A stretch of DNA of 64,000 nucleotides from Artemia franciscana (taxonomy: Eukaryota > Arthropoda > Branchiopoda > Anostraca > Artemiidae), in the NCBI RefSeq assembly GCF_032884065.1, contig NC_088881.1, forward strand, positions 554,001 through 618,000, given 5' to 3'. Positions 11,450 to 21,893 of the stretch are shown piece after piece. Numbering within the stretch: position 1 is the first letter of the stretch; every line of letters starts with the position of its first letter. The translations under genes were made by a program, and so were the position numbers. The notes beneath the pieces were generated by a model, which was given only the letters and a program-made list of their open reading frames with translations, was not told where the DNA came from and ran no database searches.

Positions 11450-14400
11450 TAAGTTATAGTTACTGGACCTTTCAAAAAGGCTGAACGAAATAAATCTCTC
11501 CAAATTTCGATGGGATATATTTTGTGGAGTGATAGGCCTGGGAGGGGCTGATTGAATTCCATTCATTTTTGATTATTAAAAAGGATAACTTTGGAATTAC
11601 AATCAAATGAGCTCCATCCGATTCAAAGCTTTTATGACCACTCGTTCCCAAAAAACCTTATATATTCCGAGACATAACTTACAACCCTTACCCATGGGCT
11701 CTGGGGCGTCCATCCAAAAGACATTGCAATATGATTTTGGGACTACTGATAACAAAATTACTGTCTCACAATTTCAATTAACTGTGTTTTAAGAAAAGAG
11801 ACTGTCAGGGAGGGGGGCTAGTTGCTCTCCCTCATAATTGACTCTTAAAAAGGAAACTATAACTACACATTTCAAATTAAATGAGCCTCTTCAAAAGTTC
11901 ATATGACCACCCCTTCCATAAAAATCTGATATGCCCCTGGGGCATAACTTACAACCCTTACCCCCTGACTTTCGTGGATTCATTCCACCCCAAAGGCATT
12001 ATTATATGATCTTCGGTCGATTTTTGAACAAATGACTGTCTCAAAATTTTATCGAATGTTCTTCTGGAATATAAGACGTAGGGGGGGGGGGCTGCGATTT
12101 CCAATCTAAAAATCCCTATCATAGAGTTTAAATAGCCACCCTTTCCATAAAAACCTTATGTGCCCTCGAGACATAACTTATAAACCTTGCGCTGAGGGCA
12201 GTGGGGAGGGGGAGGGAGCTGTCAGTATCAAAGACATAATTTTCAGACCTTTCAACTACGCTAAATAAAATGGCTATCTTAAAATTTTGATCAGATGCAT
12301 TCTGGTAATTGGTATGCGTAAAGGGGGGGGGGGGCTTGTTGCACTCCGATCGCTTTTGACTAATAATGAAAAGGTACTAAACCTTTCAATTTTCCATTGA
12401 ATGAACTTTTTCTAAAGTTTCTAAGACAACAAATGGCAATCTCAAAATTTTTATCAGATGCATATCGGTAAACAAAGAGGCAAGGGGGGAAGGTGGTATC
12501 CATCCTTTGATAACTCTCAATTTAAAAAATACGTTAGAACTTCTGATTACCAATCAAATATCCAATTGCCACCCTCCGTAGCATAAACGATCAATCTTTC
12601 TATATAAACGTTATTTACCCCGGGCATTACTTACAGCCCTTACCTTGAGGACTCTGGGGTGGTTGTTATCCTCAAACATAATTTCAGACCTTTCAACGAC
12701 GTTGAACAGAATGGCTATCTTAAAATTTCGATTGGAGGGGTTTGGGGAAATAACGGGCGTGGGAAGGGTGTTAGTTGTCTTGCAATCACTTTCGTCTATT
12801 AAAATCGGCACTAGCCCTTCTAATTTCCAACAGAATTAGCCCTTTTCGAAGTTTCTACGCCAATTCCTTCGATACGAAGTGCCCTGGTATAAAACCAAAA
12901 AAATAAATAATTTTTGAACTTACAACTGGACAATTTCCGTATAAGTATGACTTAGTTCTTTTCTTATGTTTATTTTGTCTAATTTAAAACTAATATGTTT
13001 TTTCTTTATTAGAAAATGTCAAAAGATTATATTTACATAGTTATAATTTTTCCAAAAAAATTTATTTTTGCTCTTGTATCAAGCTGACTTCCTTGTGAGA
13101 CGCGGGATTGAACCAGCAAACTCCTGGTCAAGAGGCACGGCGTTATCCACTACGCCGTCACAAGGTATGTGGTATTTTGAATTTTCTAATATTTGGTTCA
13201 TATACTTTTGACGAAAGAAATGCAATGGATTATGTATAGTCACTTATTAGTTTACGGCAGATTTGAGGAACCATTTAAAATATCTATGTAATGGTTAAAG
13301 AGATCGATCTAAAACGTAAATATTATCTGTATAAATTTCATCAGAGTAACATATCTGCAGTATATTGGGGACAGCTTGGGAGATGAAGTTTAGACTTTCA
13401 TATACTTTTGGGTAAAGTAATGGAGAGTCTGAGGAAAACCAAAATCAAATTTAACATGGATGGAAGAAGGAAGGGGCTAAAAAAATATTTGTCTCCTTTC
13501 CAGACAAAATAAAGAAAAATTAAAACTATAAGCTCCTATTAGGCCTCTACTTATGCACAGTTCTGAAGCTAGATAAATCAGAAGACACTTTGTGCTGCCC
13601 GGCACAAACTTAAACTTCAGAAGGGGGCTATTGGACATTGGATTGCTAATCAGAAGTTCTAATGTTTTTTTTTTTTTAATTGAGAGAGATCAAAGGTTGA
13701 ATACCCCCCCCCCCCCCCCATGCCTCGTAGTTTACCAATATGCATCTGATGAGATGGTCATTTGCTGTCTTAGAAACTTAAGAAAAGGCTCATTCGATGG
13801 AAAATTGAAAGGTCTAGTTCTTTTTTATTAGTCAAAAGTGATCGGGGTGCAACAAGCCCCCCCCCCCACGCCCATCAATTTCCAAAACACATTGGCTCAA
13901 AATTTTAAGATAGTCATTTTGTTTAGCATAGTTGAAAGGTCTGAAATTTATGTCTTTGATACTGAGAGCCCCATCCCCCCTCCCCAAAGCCCTCAGTGCG
14001 AGGTTTATAACTATGCCCCGAAGGCATATAAGGTTTTATGGAAAGGGTTTTGTTTAAACTCTCTGATAGGACTCATTAGATTGGAATTCATATGTTCTAG
14101 TTCCTTTTTTAAGATTCAAAGTGACCGGGGCAGCCCCCCCCCCCCTCTGCGTCTTATATTCCAGAAAAACGTCCAATAAAATTTTGAGACAGCCATTTGT
14201 TCAAAAATCATCAGAAGATCATATAATAATGCCTTTTGGGTGGAAAGAATTCCCCAGAGTCTGGGGGGAAGGGTTTAAAGTTATGCCCCAGTGGCTTATC
14301 AGGTTTTTATGGAAGGGGTGGTCATGTGAACTTTACAAGAAGCTCATTTGATTTGAATGTATTGTTCTAGTCTCCTTTTTAAGAGTTCTTCTATGATAAA
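11450..14400. repeat. Dispersed repeat block with inverted arms
   Basis: The left part (about 11450-12840) repeats modules of the kind 'TCAGACCTTTCAACTACG, AATGGCTATCTTAAAATTT, poly-G, TTACAACCCTTACC'. The right part (about 13780-14400) holds the same modules in reverse complement, for example TAGCATAGTTGAAAGGTC and CCTCAGTGCGAGGTTTATAA. A third copy lies at 19450-20640. The reading frames here cross poly-C runs and are not genes. Related sequence also appears at 27300-27480 and 33480-34420. Confidence 0.75.
13091..13165 (-). tRNA. tRNA-like sequence, probably a pseudogene or SINE head
   Basis: Exactly 75 bases with a perfect 7-bp acceptor stem (CCTTGTG/CACAAGG). The D-arm has a 4-bp stem GGCG/CGCC and an A-box TAGTGGATAACG, and there is a B-box GGTTCAATCC. 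The anticodon stem has a mismatch, and three surplus bases sit between the T-arm and the acceptor. The anticodon is ambiguous between two registers (TGA or GAC). It lies centrally between the inverted arms of the surrounding repeat. A live tRNA gene is unlikely. Confidence 0.4.
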
Positions 14401-14600
14401 GAAGTTTGGTGAACCCATAGAAAAATATGCTCAAGATGTACGAAAAGAGGTTACTGATCTACAAGCAAAAGCTCCTTTCCAGATATAAGAAAATAATTGT
14501 AAAACTATAAGCTCCCCTTCAGCTTATAATTATGCACAGTTCTGCAGCTAGATAAATCAAAAGATACTTTGTGCTGCCAGGCTCTTAAAGTATTGCATCT
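13490..14600. repeat. Direct repeat pair of ~110 bp
   Basis: The stretch at about 13495-13610 (AACTATAAGCTCC, TTATGCACAGTTCTG, AGCTAGATAAATCA, CTTTGTGCTGCC) is repeated at about 14475-14585 in the same orientation. It frames the right arm of the inverted block. Confidence 0.7.
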
Positions 14601-14893
14601 GCAATGTCTCAGGAACAACTAAGAGTTTAAGTTGATACCTTCAGAGAATAGTGAGAAAGATGTTGCCCTAAGTTATAGGACTAAATATACACAGGTAATC
14701 AAAATACCATGCCTGTAATATATTGAGAAAAGGTTGGGGAATCGAGTTGGAACTCTCCGGTAACACTGAGGGGCAATTTGGAATAAATCAAAAGACACTA
14801 TGTGCTAATAAATTGTCAATGGGGCGTATTAATTTTTATTTAGTTTTTCTTAATTGACAGTTTCATATGAATAGACGTAAGTTTTATTTAATA
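14601..14893. other. Gene-free stretch with satellite-like phrases
   Basis: Contains phrases resembling the reverse of the satellite at 24.5-26.3 kb (TGCATCTGCAATGTCTCAGG, TTTAAGTTGATACC). No gene signal. Confidence 0.4.
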
Positions 14894-15110
14894 CTAGCTG
14901 TTGGGGTGGCGCTTCGCGCCCCCCCAAGCCCCCCCGCGCGCGTAAGTCGTTACGCGCCATATTAGTTACGCGCCATTGTAGTTGTGTCCCTGTGTCCCAC
15001 CTGTGAATATAGATAGATTTATATATGTGTTTCAAACTACGTAAAAATTGCGAATATACAACATTCTTGGCTTTCCCATTGTCTGTGCATATACAAAGCC
15101 GTATGTGCTA

Positions 15111-15205
15111 ATAATGACGTCATATGCAAACGCTCTTTTTACAAACAAACAAACATGTATACACACAACTCGTTTTTATATAGATAGATAGATAGATAGA
15201 TACAA
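15111..15205 (-). repeat. Internal Helitron 5'-end-like junction with (ATAG)n
   Basis: Between the two copies of the 3' module lie a TGACGTCA site (15118-15125), an (AAAC)n run, and (GATA)n ending in TATAGATAGA. This resembles the 5' leader of another Helitron variant. The large element's own hairpin is missing at this point, matching the fused pair at 9191/9192. Confidence 0.6.
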
Positions 15206-15211
15206 TACAAA

Positions 15212-16440
15212 TTAACTGAGTAAAACTTGCGAATATACAACATTCTTCGCTGTCCCATTGTCGCTGCATATAAATTGATTGTCAGGTTTACCGACCCTCG
15301 AACATGCAACGTACAATTGTCCATGGGAAAGACAATCAGTATTAAGATCTATACCACATTTTTCTAATGATTGACCTTGAGCTTTGTTAATGGTGATTGC
15401 AAATGCTAATCGAATTGGGAATTGCAATCTTTTAAATTGAAAAGGCAGATCCGTTGGAATCATGGGAATGCGAAGAATAAGAACCTCACCCTCAAAAGGC
15501 CCTGTCAAGATTGTGGACTCTATTAGGTTTTCCATTGTTTTTTTACGGCAAGTCGCGTGCCATTGCAAAGCTTTGGTGGGTTGATATTTCTTAAAAGTAT
15601 TATTGGTACGTCTATTTTTAGTTGTAGCACGTGTGGTGGAAACCCTGAAAGATCTATGGAATTTAAAAATTCAGATGGATAATTAACCGCTTCATTTGGT
15701 TCCAAAACTGTGTCGACTGACTTGTAAAGGACTGCCTGGTCTCGAATCTTGGTCAAAACAATATTGTTGATTTCGTGGACGTCTATATTTTTGGGTGCGA
15801 GAATCGCTCTTTCACTTAGCCATTTATTATTTTTACAATTTTTTAAAATATTCGGAAATGCTTTTTCAATCAATTCATTTTTGGACGTCACTAAATTACA
15901 GAAATCAGCAGGTAGTTGTATACGTCCTGAAATTGAGTCTACTGGGAGCTTTCCGTTTCCAATTGCCAGCAATTGATCTGAAAATGTTTGACCAGAGTCA
16001 TCGTTTTGCAATCGGACACGCATATTTGTAGTTAATTTTAATATTTTTACGTTTTCCCATAAATTAGAATTTTTCAGGCAAGCATTCATTTCGTCTGCAG
16101 GAGTTGATCTAGGTATTATAGATAATGTTTGCCTGAAATATCCCGCAAGCAATATTAATGTGCTGCCAAAGGGTTTCGACTTCCCTCTCAAATCTTTGAA
16201 GCATTGATCCAGAGCCTCGAGCGATTTTTTGTGTGCCATTGTGCACTCATCCCAAATAATAAGTTTGCATTGCTTCAATACTTTACCCATCCCAGATGAT
16301 TTGGAAATATTGCACGTGGGAGTTTCTGTAGAATGCAAATTCAGAGGCAATTTCAAAGCGGAATGAGCAGTTCTTCCACCAGGCAGTAATGTTGCGGCTA
16401 TTCCGGACGACGCAATTGCCAACGCTATATCATTTTTTGA
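15212..16440 (-). pseudogene. Helitron Pif1-like helicase domain, broken
   Basis: The C-terminal half of the Rep-Hel protein, a 5'-3' DNA helicase that unwinds the transposon during rolling-circle transfer. Reading down the minus strand: IALAIASSGIAATLLPGG, RTAHSALKLPLN, IIWDECTMAHK (Walker B), LLAGYFRQTLSIIPR (the family usually has GGDFRQ), STPADEMNACL and MRVRLQND. The Pif1 signature follows at 15300-15450: FAITINKAQGQSLEKCGIDL, SHGQLYVACSRVGKPDN. Walker A is absent because an internal deletion joins the Rep part to IRSKNDIALAI near 16440. One frameshift in a T run near 15540 separates the last 118 residues. The element cannot move itself. Confidence 0.9.
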
Positions 16441-18502
16441 TCGAATTTTCTTCTATATTGTGGGTAACTATCATTGCCAGTAATTATGTTTGATACTAAA
16501 AGTCGAGGATATTGCTTTGTGCACCTTCCTTTGGTCATGCATGGTGAATTTTCGTTCAGTGCACCGCAAGGTCCATGTATCATATTTTTTACAATAATAT
16601 CAAGTTACCCCTTATCGACATTTTTATCAGGTATTTCAGCGGAAATCACATCATCAATTTCGTTCGAAGTAATTTTTTATGTAGCCAGATTAGTATATGT
16701 GCGTGTGGCAAACCTCGTTTTTGCCATTCCACTGAGAACATCCAGCATCGCACTGACCCAAACACTTCAAGTTTTACTATGTAGTTTATCAGTGATTTCA
16801 ACTTTTGCCGGAAGACACGGGCCGTAATGTCCTGCCTATGAACCGCCGATTGTCCTTGACGTAAAAGCTGCAGTATCTCGTCTCAAGATTGATTACATGT
16901 AAATGTAATAAATAAATCTGGACGACCATAGAGACGAACATACGCAATAGCATCTTGAGCATATTCATGCATATGACGGGGACTGCCAGCATATGACGAA
17001 GGTAAAATTGTTAATCTTCCAATGTTTGTGGTATTACCGTCATTTATAACTGCATCTCGCAAATGAATGTATTGTTCAGAGCGGAGCTTGGTCTGATTCA
17101 GGCGGATATATAGCAAACGTTCTGATTCAATTTTAGCATGCATATCAACGACAAATTGGTGAAACAATTCACGGTATTTTAAAATATAATTTTCTTCATC
17201 CTGCAGAATCATTAGTCTATAGGAATAATAATGCATTGCACTGCATTTCTTATTCATTGCTTTGTTAGTGGCTGGATTCATCAATTTAATATTAAAGTGA
17301 TAGCCGTCGGCTCCATCCCAAAAAATGATAGGATATTGTAGGGCATCGTAGAATCGATGAGTTTCAGCAATTCTTAACAACTGAGCGTTTCGCTTATGAA
17401 GAATAATATCTCGAGGTAAAAACTGATCACCGACCATAACGATTGCAACTTCGTCGATAGTTGGAGCATTGTATCTACGCACATGTTGGCCAGGAGGCGT
17501 TTTGTCAGCGGAAATAACAATTTTATGCCTATCTGTAGGCATCAAATCGATGGCTGTTTTGAACAGACGCACTAAATTATTATTTTCGTGGAAAAGATGT
17601 TGCAATTGGGAAACGATTGTCCTTTCAACGTTGGGAGAAATTTCGCAACGTGCATTCAATTCAAAATTTCTATCACTGATGAAGTACAATTGTAAAAATT
17701 TATGATTCTCGCCTGAGAATGGTAGAAGGGACCCTGCTCTATGATAAATTTGCCCTTTTACTTTGAAAGTAGACATAAATTGATCTGGATTTTCTGGATT
17801 GATCTGACGCTTAGATTCTGACGTAGTTCCAGTAAGGAAAGTCTTCAATGGCTCTGGTGGTGCAGCCAATAGAGGAAGTTTAACTTTTCCTGAGGCGCAA
17901 CACATTCCCATTGTTTCACCATTGAATTTCAAGGTCTTGCAATAGGGACAAATTTTAGACATTGTCCCGATTTGAACACATCTACTCAAGCTATAATCAT
18001 CGACTGGGCTGTACCTGAATGCCAGGCGATAACTTTCAGGTTGCTCTGATTCCTCGGCACGCTTTCTTTTCTTACTTTCTCTATCAGCAGCAAGCCTGAT
18101 TTCTTGCTGTTCTTGTGATTCCTCGGCACGCTTTCTTTTCTTACTTTCTCTATCAGCAGCAAGCCTGATTTCTTGCTGTTCTTGTGATTCCTCGGCACGC
18201 CTTCTTTTTTCACTTTCTCTTTTAGCAGCAAGTCTGCTTTCGCGTTGCTCTGGTAGTTCCTCGGCACGCTTCCTGTTTTTTCTTTCTCTATCAGCCTCAA
18301 GCCTGTTTCCATGCTGTTCTTTTGATTCCTCGGCACGCTTTCTGTTCTTTCTTTCTCTATCAGCCTCAAGCCTGTTTCCTTACTGTTCTTTTGATTCCTC
18401 GGCACGCTTTCTTTTCTGACTTTCTCTATCAGCAGCAAGTTTTTTGGCATAGACTCTTTGAGCATCTTCATCGGCTTTTGCCATTGTAAGTTCATCAGTC
18501 AT
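16441..18502 (-). pseudogene. Helitron N-terminal and Rep (HUH) region, broken
   Basis: The N-terminal half of the Rep-Hel protein. The ATG at 18502 (MTDELTMAKADEDAQRVYAK) opens a frame that continues through 17989 to about 16880. It begins with a basic, coiled-coil-like stretch made of about six 69-bp tandem repeats (18048-18460, ADRESKKRKRAEESQEQQ). A zinc-finger-like CPYCKTLKFNGETMGMCC follows at 17890-17960. The Helitron N domain then ends in PDLFITFTCNQS. The HUH motif GLPHAHILIW is readable at about 16690-16730. Breaks are a TAA at 18380-18382, a TGA just after FTCNQS (likely W to stop), one frameshift in an A run after the HUH motif, and another stop before the internal deletion. Confidence 0.88.
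18048..18460 (-). repeat. 69-bp coding tandem repeat in the Helitron N-terminus
   Basis: Starts of the phrase GATTCCTCGGCACGC are spaced 69 bases apart (18048, 18117, 18186, about 18255 and on). Each unit encodes 23 residues rich in Arg, Lys, Glu and Gln, so repeat number can change without frame loss. The Helitron at 21543 has only about one unit. Confidence 0.85.
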
Positions 18503-18742
18503 TTTAAACTTAAACATTAATAGATTTCTACGTGAACATATATGTCTTAAATATCTTTAATGACGTCACCGTCATAGCAAAAATGACGACAACTAACTTC
18601 ATGATTAAATATCTTTAATGACGTCACCGTCATAGCAAAAATGACGACAACTAACTTCATGACGTCAGTCAACACAGAAACATGACTTCACCTGACAGAC
18701 AGACAGACACACAGACAGACAACTTATTTTTATATATATAGA

Positions 18743-19379
18743 TAATATTTGAGAATTTATAAAAAATTTGACGTCAATACGTCAATTCAGAATTAGATTT
18801 CAACTGGACAATTAAACTTGGCAGTGTTATTACGTTGCCTAGAGTCATTAGAGATTCATTGTTAAGTTTTCATTTTCAATCAGTAGTACTTGTTACATAA
18901 AGTTGTTTTTGTCTGACTTTCTGAAACCGGAATCGATTGCTCACAAAAAAGGTGCCTGATTATCAATTATTTTTACTATGGCAAATAAGATCAATATTAC
19001 TCTTCTGGGCCCCCACCTGGCCCCCAACCTTGCATTACACTTACGACTGAAAGCAGAGAATCAGGAGATTGGTACCAGCGTTAGGCTGACCATTGGTCAG
19101 CATGTGAAAATGTTTTCTTTTGATATTGATAAATTGAATTTTGGCATTGGATCCGGCCAACGGATTTGGGCACGATGATCCAAGTTGTTAATGGGATTTA
19201 AACTCTGTCTCTCTTCTATAGCTTTCTAAATAATCGTTTAAAACCCCAGAGTTCAAAACTGGACATCAATAAACACTAGTTTTCTAAAACCAAGCGAAAG
19301 GTTCCCTCGCAAAATTAAGAAATTTAAGAAATCTTTCTTTCCTCTTGAAGAGTAATATTGAAAGGCTCACCTGAATGCC
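18743..19379. other. Low-repeat stretch with one small ORF
   Basis: Flank of the Helitron insertion. It has fewer recognisable repeats than its surroundings and contains the 66-codon ORF at 18978. There are no splice sites or promoter elements I can defend. Confidence 0.4.
18978..19178 (+). CDS. Small unrecognised ORF (66 aa)
   Basis: ATG preceded by TTTACT, then MANKINITLLGPHLAPNLAL and a C-terminal part with KMFSFDIDKLNFG. I do not recognise the sequence. It is not visibly part of the neighbouring repeats, has mixed composition and contains no low-complexity run, which makes it slightly more gene-like than most ORFs here. It could be a gene fragment, an exon or chance. Confidence 0.2.
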   Translation: MANKINITLLGPHLAPNLALHLRLKAENQEIGTSVRLTIGQHVKMFSFDIDKLNFGIGSGQRIWAR

Positions 19380-20640
19380 CTTCGTCTTCATGGAAAGTAA
19401 AGTTCAAACATGCATGCCTTTCTCAATAATATATACTGCTTCTAAACTATGAAAAAATTGCCTACGTTACAACCCTTGCCCTGAGAACTTTGGACAGTTT
19501 GACATCCTCAGACATAATTACTGGACCTTTTAAAAAGGCTGAACGAAATAGATCTCTCAAAATTTCAATCAGATATGTTTTGGGGAATGATAGGCTTAGG
19601 AGGGGCTGATTGAACTCCATTCATTTTTATATATTAAAAAGGGTACTGGAACTTCGAAACTCCAATCAAATGAGATCTATCCGATTCAAAGCTTATATGA
19701 CCTCTCGTTCCCAAAAACCTTATATGCCTCGCGACTTAACCTACAACCCTTACTACTGGTAACGAAATAGATGTCTCACAATTTTAATTAAATTTGTCTA
19801 AAGAAAAGAGGATTTCAGGGAGGAGGGATAGTTGCTCTCTGTCATATTCGACTCTTAAAAAGGGAACTAGAACTGTGCATTTCAAATTCAATGAGCCTCT
19901 TCTAAAGTTCACATGACCACCACTTACATAAGAACCTGATATGCCCATAGGGAATATCAGATCTTTTAATAGAATACAAGACGTAGAGGGGGGGATGGGG
20001 TGGAGGTGCTGCTCCGATCACGATGACTCTTAAAAACAGAACTAGAACATGTGATTTCTAATCCAATGAGCCCTATAAGGAGTTTAAACAACAAACCTTT
20101 TCATAAAAACCTTATATGCCCTCGAGGTATAACTTACAACCCTTGCGCTGAGGGCTGTGGAAGGGGGTTGTCATTATTTATAAGACATAATTGTCAGACC
20201 TTTCAACTACGCTAAACAAAATGACTATCTTAAAATTTTTATAAGACGTGTTTTGAGAATTGATGGGCGTGGGGGGGTTTCTGACCTCCGATCACTTTTG
20301 ACTATTAAAAATGCACTAGTCCTTTCAATTTCTAATCGAATGAGCCTTTTTCAAAGTTTCTACGACAACAAATAGCCATCTCAAAGTTTCTACCAGATGC
20401 ATTTCGGGTAATACGATGTGTTTGTGTGTGTGTGGGGGGGGAGGGTATCCACATTACCATCACTCGTAATTTCAAAAAAGGCACTAAAACTTCTGATTAA
20501 TAATCCAATGAACCCCCTCTGTAGTTTATACGATCATCCTTTTCTATATAAGTCTTATATACCCCTGGGCATAACTTACAATCTGATCCACGAAGAAGGG
20601 GTCCAGTAGCGTAATTTCAGATGAGGGGGCAGATTTTCCC
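19380..20640 (+). repeat. Third copy of the 11.5-12.8 kb dispersed repeat
   Basis: Same module order as 11450-12840 (ACTTACAACCCTT, CAGACCTTTCAACTACGC, CCAATCAAATGAG, poly-G breaks), in the same orientation but diverged. No gene. Confidence 0.75.
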
Positions 20641-20734
20641 CTCGCCTCAAGTTTTTTGGCACCGACTCAGTTTTGGAATTATTGCTTAAAAAATAAAAAT
20701 AATTAAAAGTCTCTGAACGATTAATATGATGATT

Positions 20735-20995
20735 AAGAACAACATTTTCCCTTCGTGCTGCTTGTTTATAGCTGCTTTTTTGAACATACCGTAATATGGA
20801 TGTGCGAAAATACGTTTTTTGTCAATACATGATAAAGACAACACAGGCCAACGTGATCAAAACTACACTTAATATAACTACATGTTTTCGAGATATAACG
20901 CGGATAAATATGCAAAAAAACCGCACTTTTCCTTGTTCTTATACTTCGCAGCCGTAATTAATCCCAGCATGACCCGGGCTTTGCAATTGTGCTAT
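20735..20995 (-). pseudogene. Second copy of the CCCH zinc-finger ORF1-like sequence
   Basis: On the minus strand the sequence repeats the zinc-finger part of 5940-6165. It reads CKNKEKCGFLH, then RYISKTCSYIKCSFDHVGL and IFAHPYYGMFK. The Cys and His positions of the first finger and of CSYIKCSFDH are kept although bases around them have changed. The upstream part GINYGCEV is fused to KNKEKC by a deletion. A short tandem duplication (ATTAATCCCAG, CCTGGGCTTTGCAAT) at 20950-21040 extends the 5' side. It is a relic copy of the same element or gene. Confidence 0.6.
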
Positions 20996-21387
20996 TATTA
21001 ATCCCAGTATGACCTGGGCTTTGCAATTATGCTATGTGCTATTATTCAATTTTTTGTTTTCTCTTGTTGTTTCTTTTGTTGTTTCTTTGTTTTTCTTTTG
21101 TTGTTTCTTTTGTGGTTTACAAATATGCTTGAAGCAATGTTTATTATAACTGATGTTTTTTTCTAATAGTATTTGATTTACAGTTCAGTTGGGTTATTAG
21201 ATACACTTTAGCCTCTATAAATGAAACCATTAGTTTAAAATATAAAGATAAACCACACATTAAGTGCAGGAACTATAAAAGACCTTCAAATCCAATCACA
21301 GTTTATTATATAGATTACAGAGGCGTCAATTGGGGGGGAGGGCTTTTTTAAACAGTTTTGTAGAAAAACATCTTTTTGGCATTGTAA
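20996..21387. other. Non-coding flank of Helitron
   Basis: Contains T-rich TTGTTTCTTTTG runs (21048-21110). No gene signal. Confidence 0.45.
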
Positions 21388-21542
21388 TCTATATATATAA
21401 AAATAAGATGTCTGTCTGTGGATCAGGTGACGTCATGTTTCTGTGTCGACTGACGTCATCAAGTTAGTTGTCGTCATTTTTGCTATGACGGTGATGTCAT
21501 TAAAGATATTTAAGACATATATGTTCACGTAGAAATCTATTA

Positions 21543-21893
21543 ATGTTTAAGTTTAAAATGACTGATGAACTTACAATGGCAAAAGCCGATGAAGCTGCTC
21601 AAAGAGTCTATGCCAAAAAACTTGCTGCTGATAGAGAAAGTCAGAAAAGAAAGCGTGCCGAGGAATCAAAAGAACAGCAAGGAAACTGGCTTGAGGCTAA
21701 ACAACGCAAAATCGCGCAGTTAGATGAAGATCCACCTGGACAGCGAGAGTCAAAACATATCAAAACTGAAAATGATAGCGATGATGATTGGGTTTGGGAT
21801 TTTGACTTGGATAAGGTCATCAATGCCTACCAGATTTTAGGTAAAAAAACAAAGGTTCGGCGATATGTATATCATAGTGAAGCTGAAAAATAA
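21543..21893 (+). CDS. Helitron N-terminal protein fragment (116 aa)
   Basis: Starts MFKFKMTDELTMAKADEAAQ, equal to the start of the Helitron protein at 18502, then basic RESQKRKRAEESKEQ and an acidic/Trp stretch DDDWVWDFDLDKVINAYQIL. It ends with KTKVRRYVYHSEAEK and a stop where the A-rich minisatellite begins. In related Helitrons this region belongs to one long Rep-Hel protein. Here the minisatellite insertion separates it from the Rep domain. Either of two ATGs (21543 or 21558) could be used; the second matches the other copy. Confidence 0.7.
   Translation: MFKFKMTDELTMAKADEAAQRVYAKKLAADRESQKRKRAEESKEQQGNWLEAKQRKIAQLDEDPPGQRESKHIKTENDSDDDWVWDFDLDKVINAYQILGKKTKVRRYVYHSEAEK

Larger units (their letters stand above)
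14894..18742 (-). mobile_element. Near full-length Helitron, internally deleted and mutated
   Basis: A rolling-circle transposon. Minus-strand 5' end: TC at 18741-18742, after an A and followed inwards by TATATATATAAAAATAAG. Minus-strand 3' end: CTAG at 14894-14897, preceded by the GC-rich hairpin and followed by T. This is the expected insertion between A and T without target duplication. The leader holds CRE-like TGACGTCA sites and a tandem duplication of about 57 bp (18552-18660). The 3' module (GCGAATATACAACATTCTT) appears twice, at 15047-15066 and 15228-15247. A second 5'-like end (TATAGATAGATAGATA) lies at about 15178-15200. The locus is therefore really a ~290-bp Helitron joined to the 3'-truncated large one. 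Confidence 0.9.

Noticed and set aside
13091-13165. Functional tRNA gene
   Set aside because: Acceptor and D-arm pair well, but the anticodon stem has a mismatch and three surplus bases lie after the T-arm; kept only as a tRNA-like sequence.
13592-14351. ORFs with poly-Pro and poly-Gly stretches
   Set aside because: They cross poly-C or poly-G runs of a dispersed repeat that exists in inverted form at 12 kb.
16474-16827. 117-aa plus-strand ORF
   Set aside because: It is the antisense of the Helitron Rep region with the HUH motif on the minus strand.
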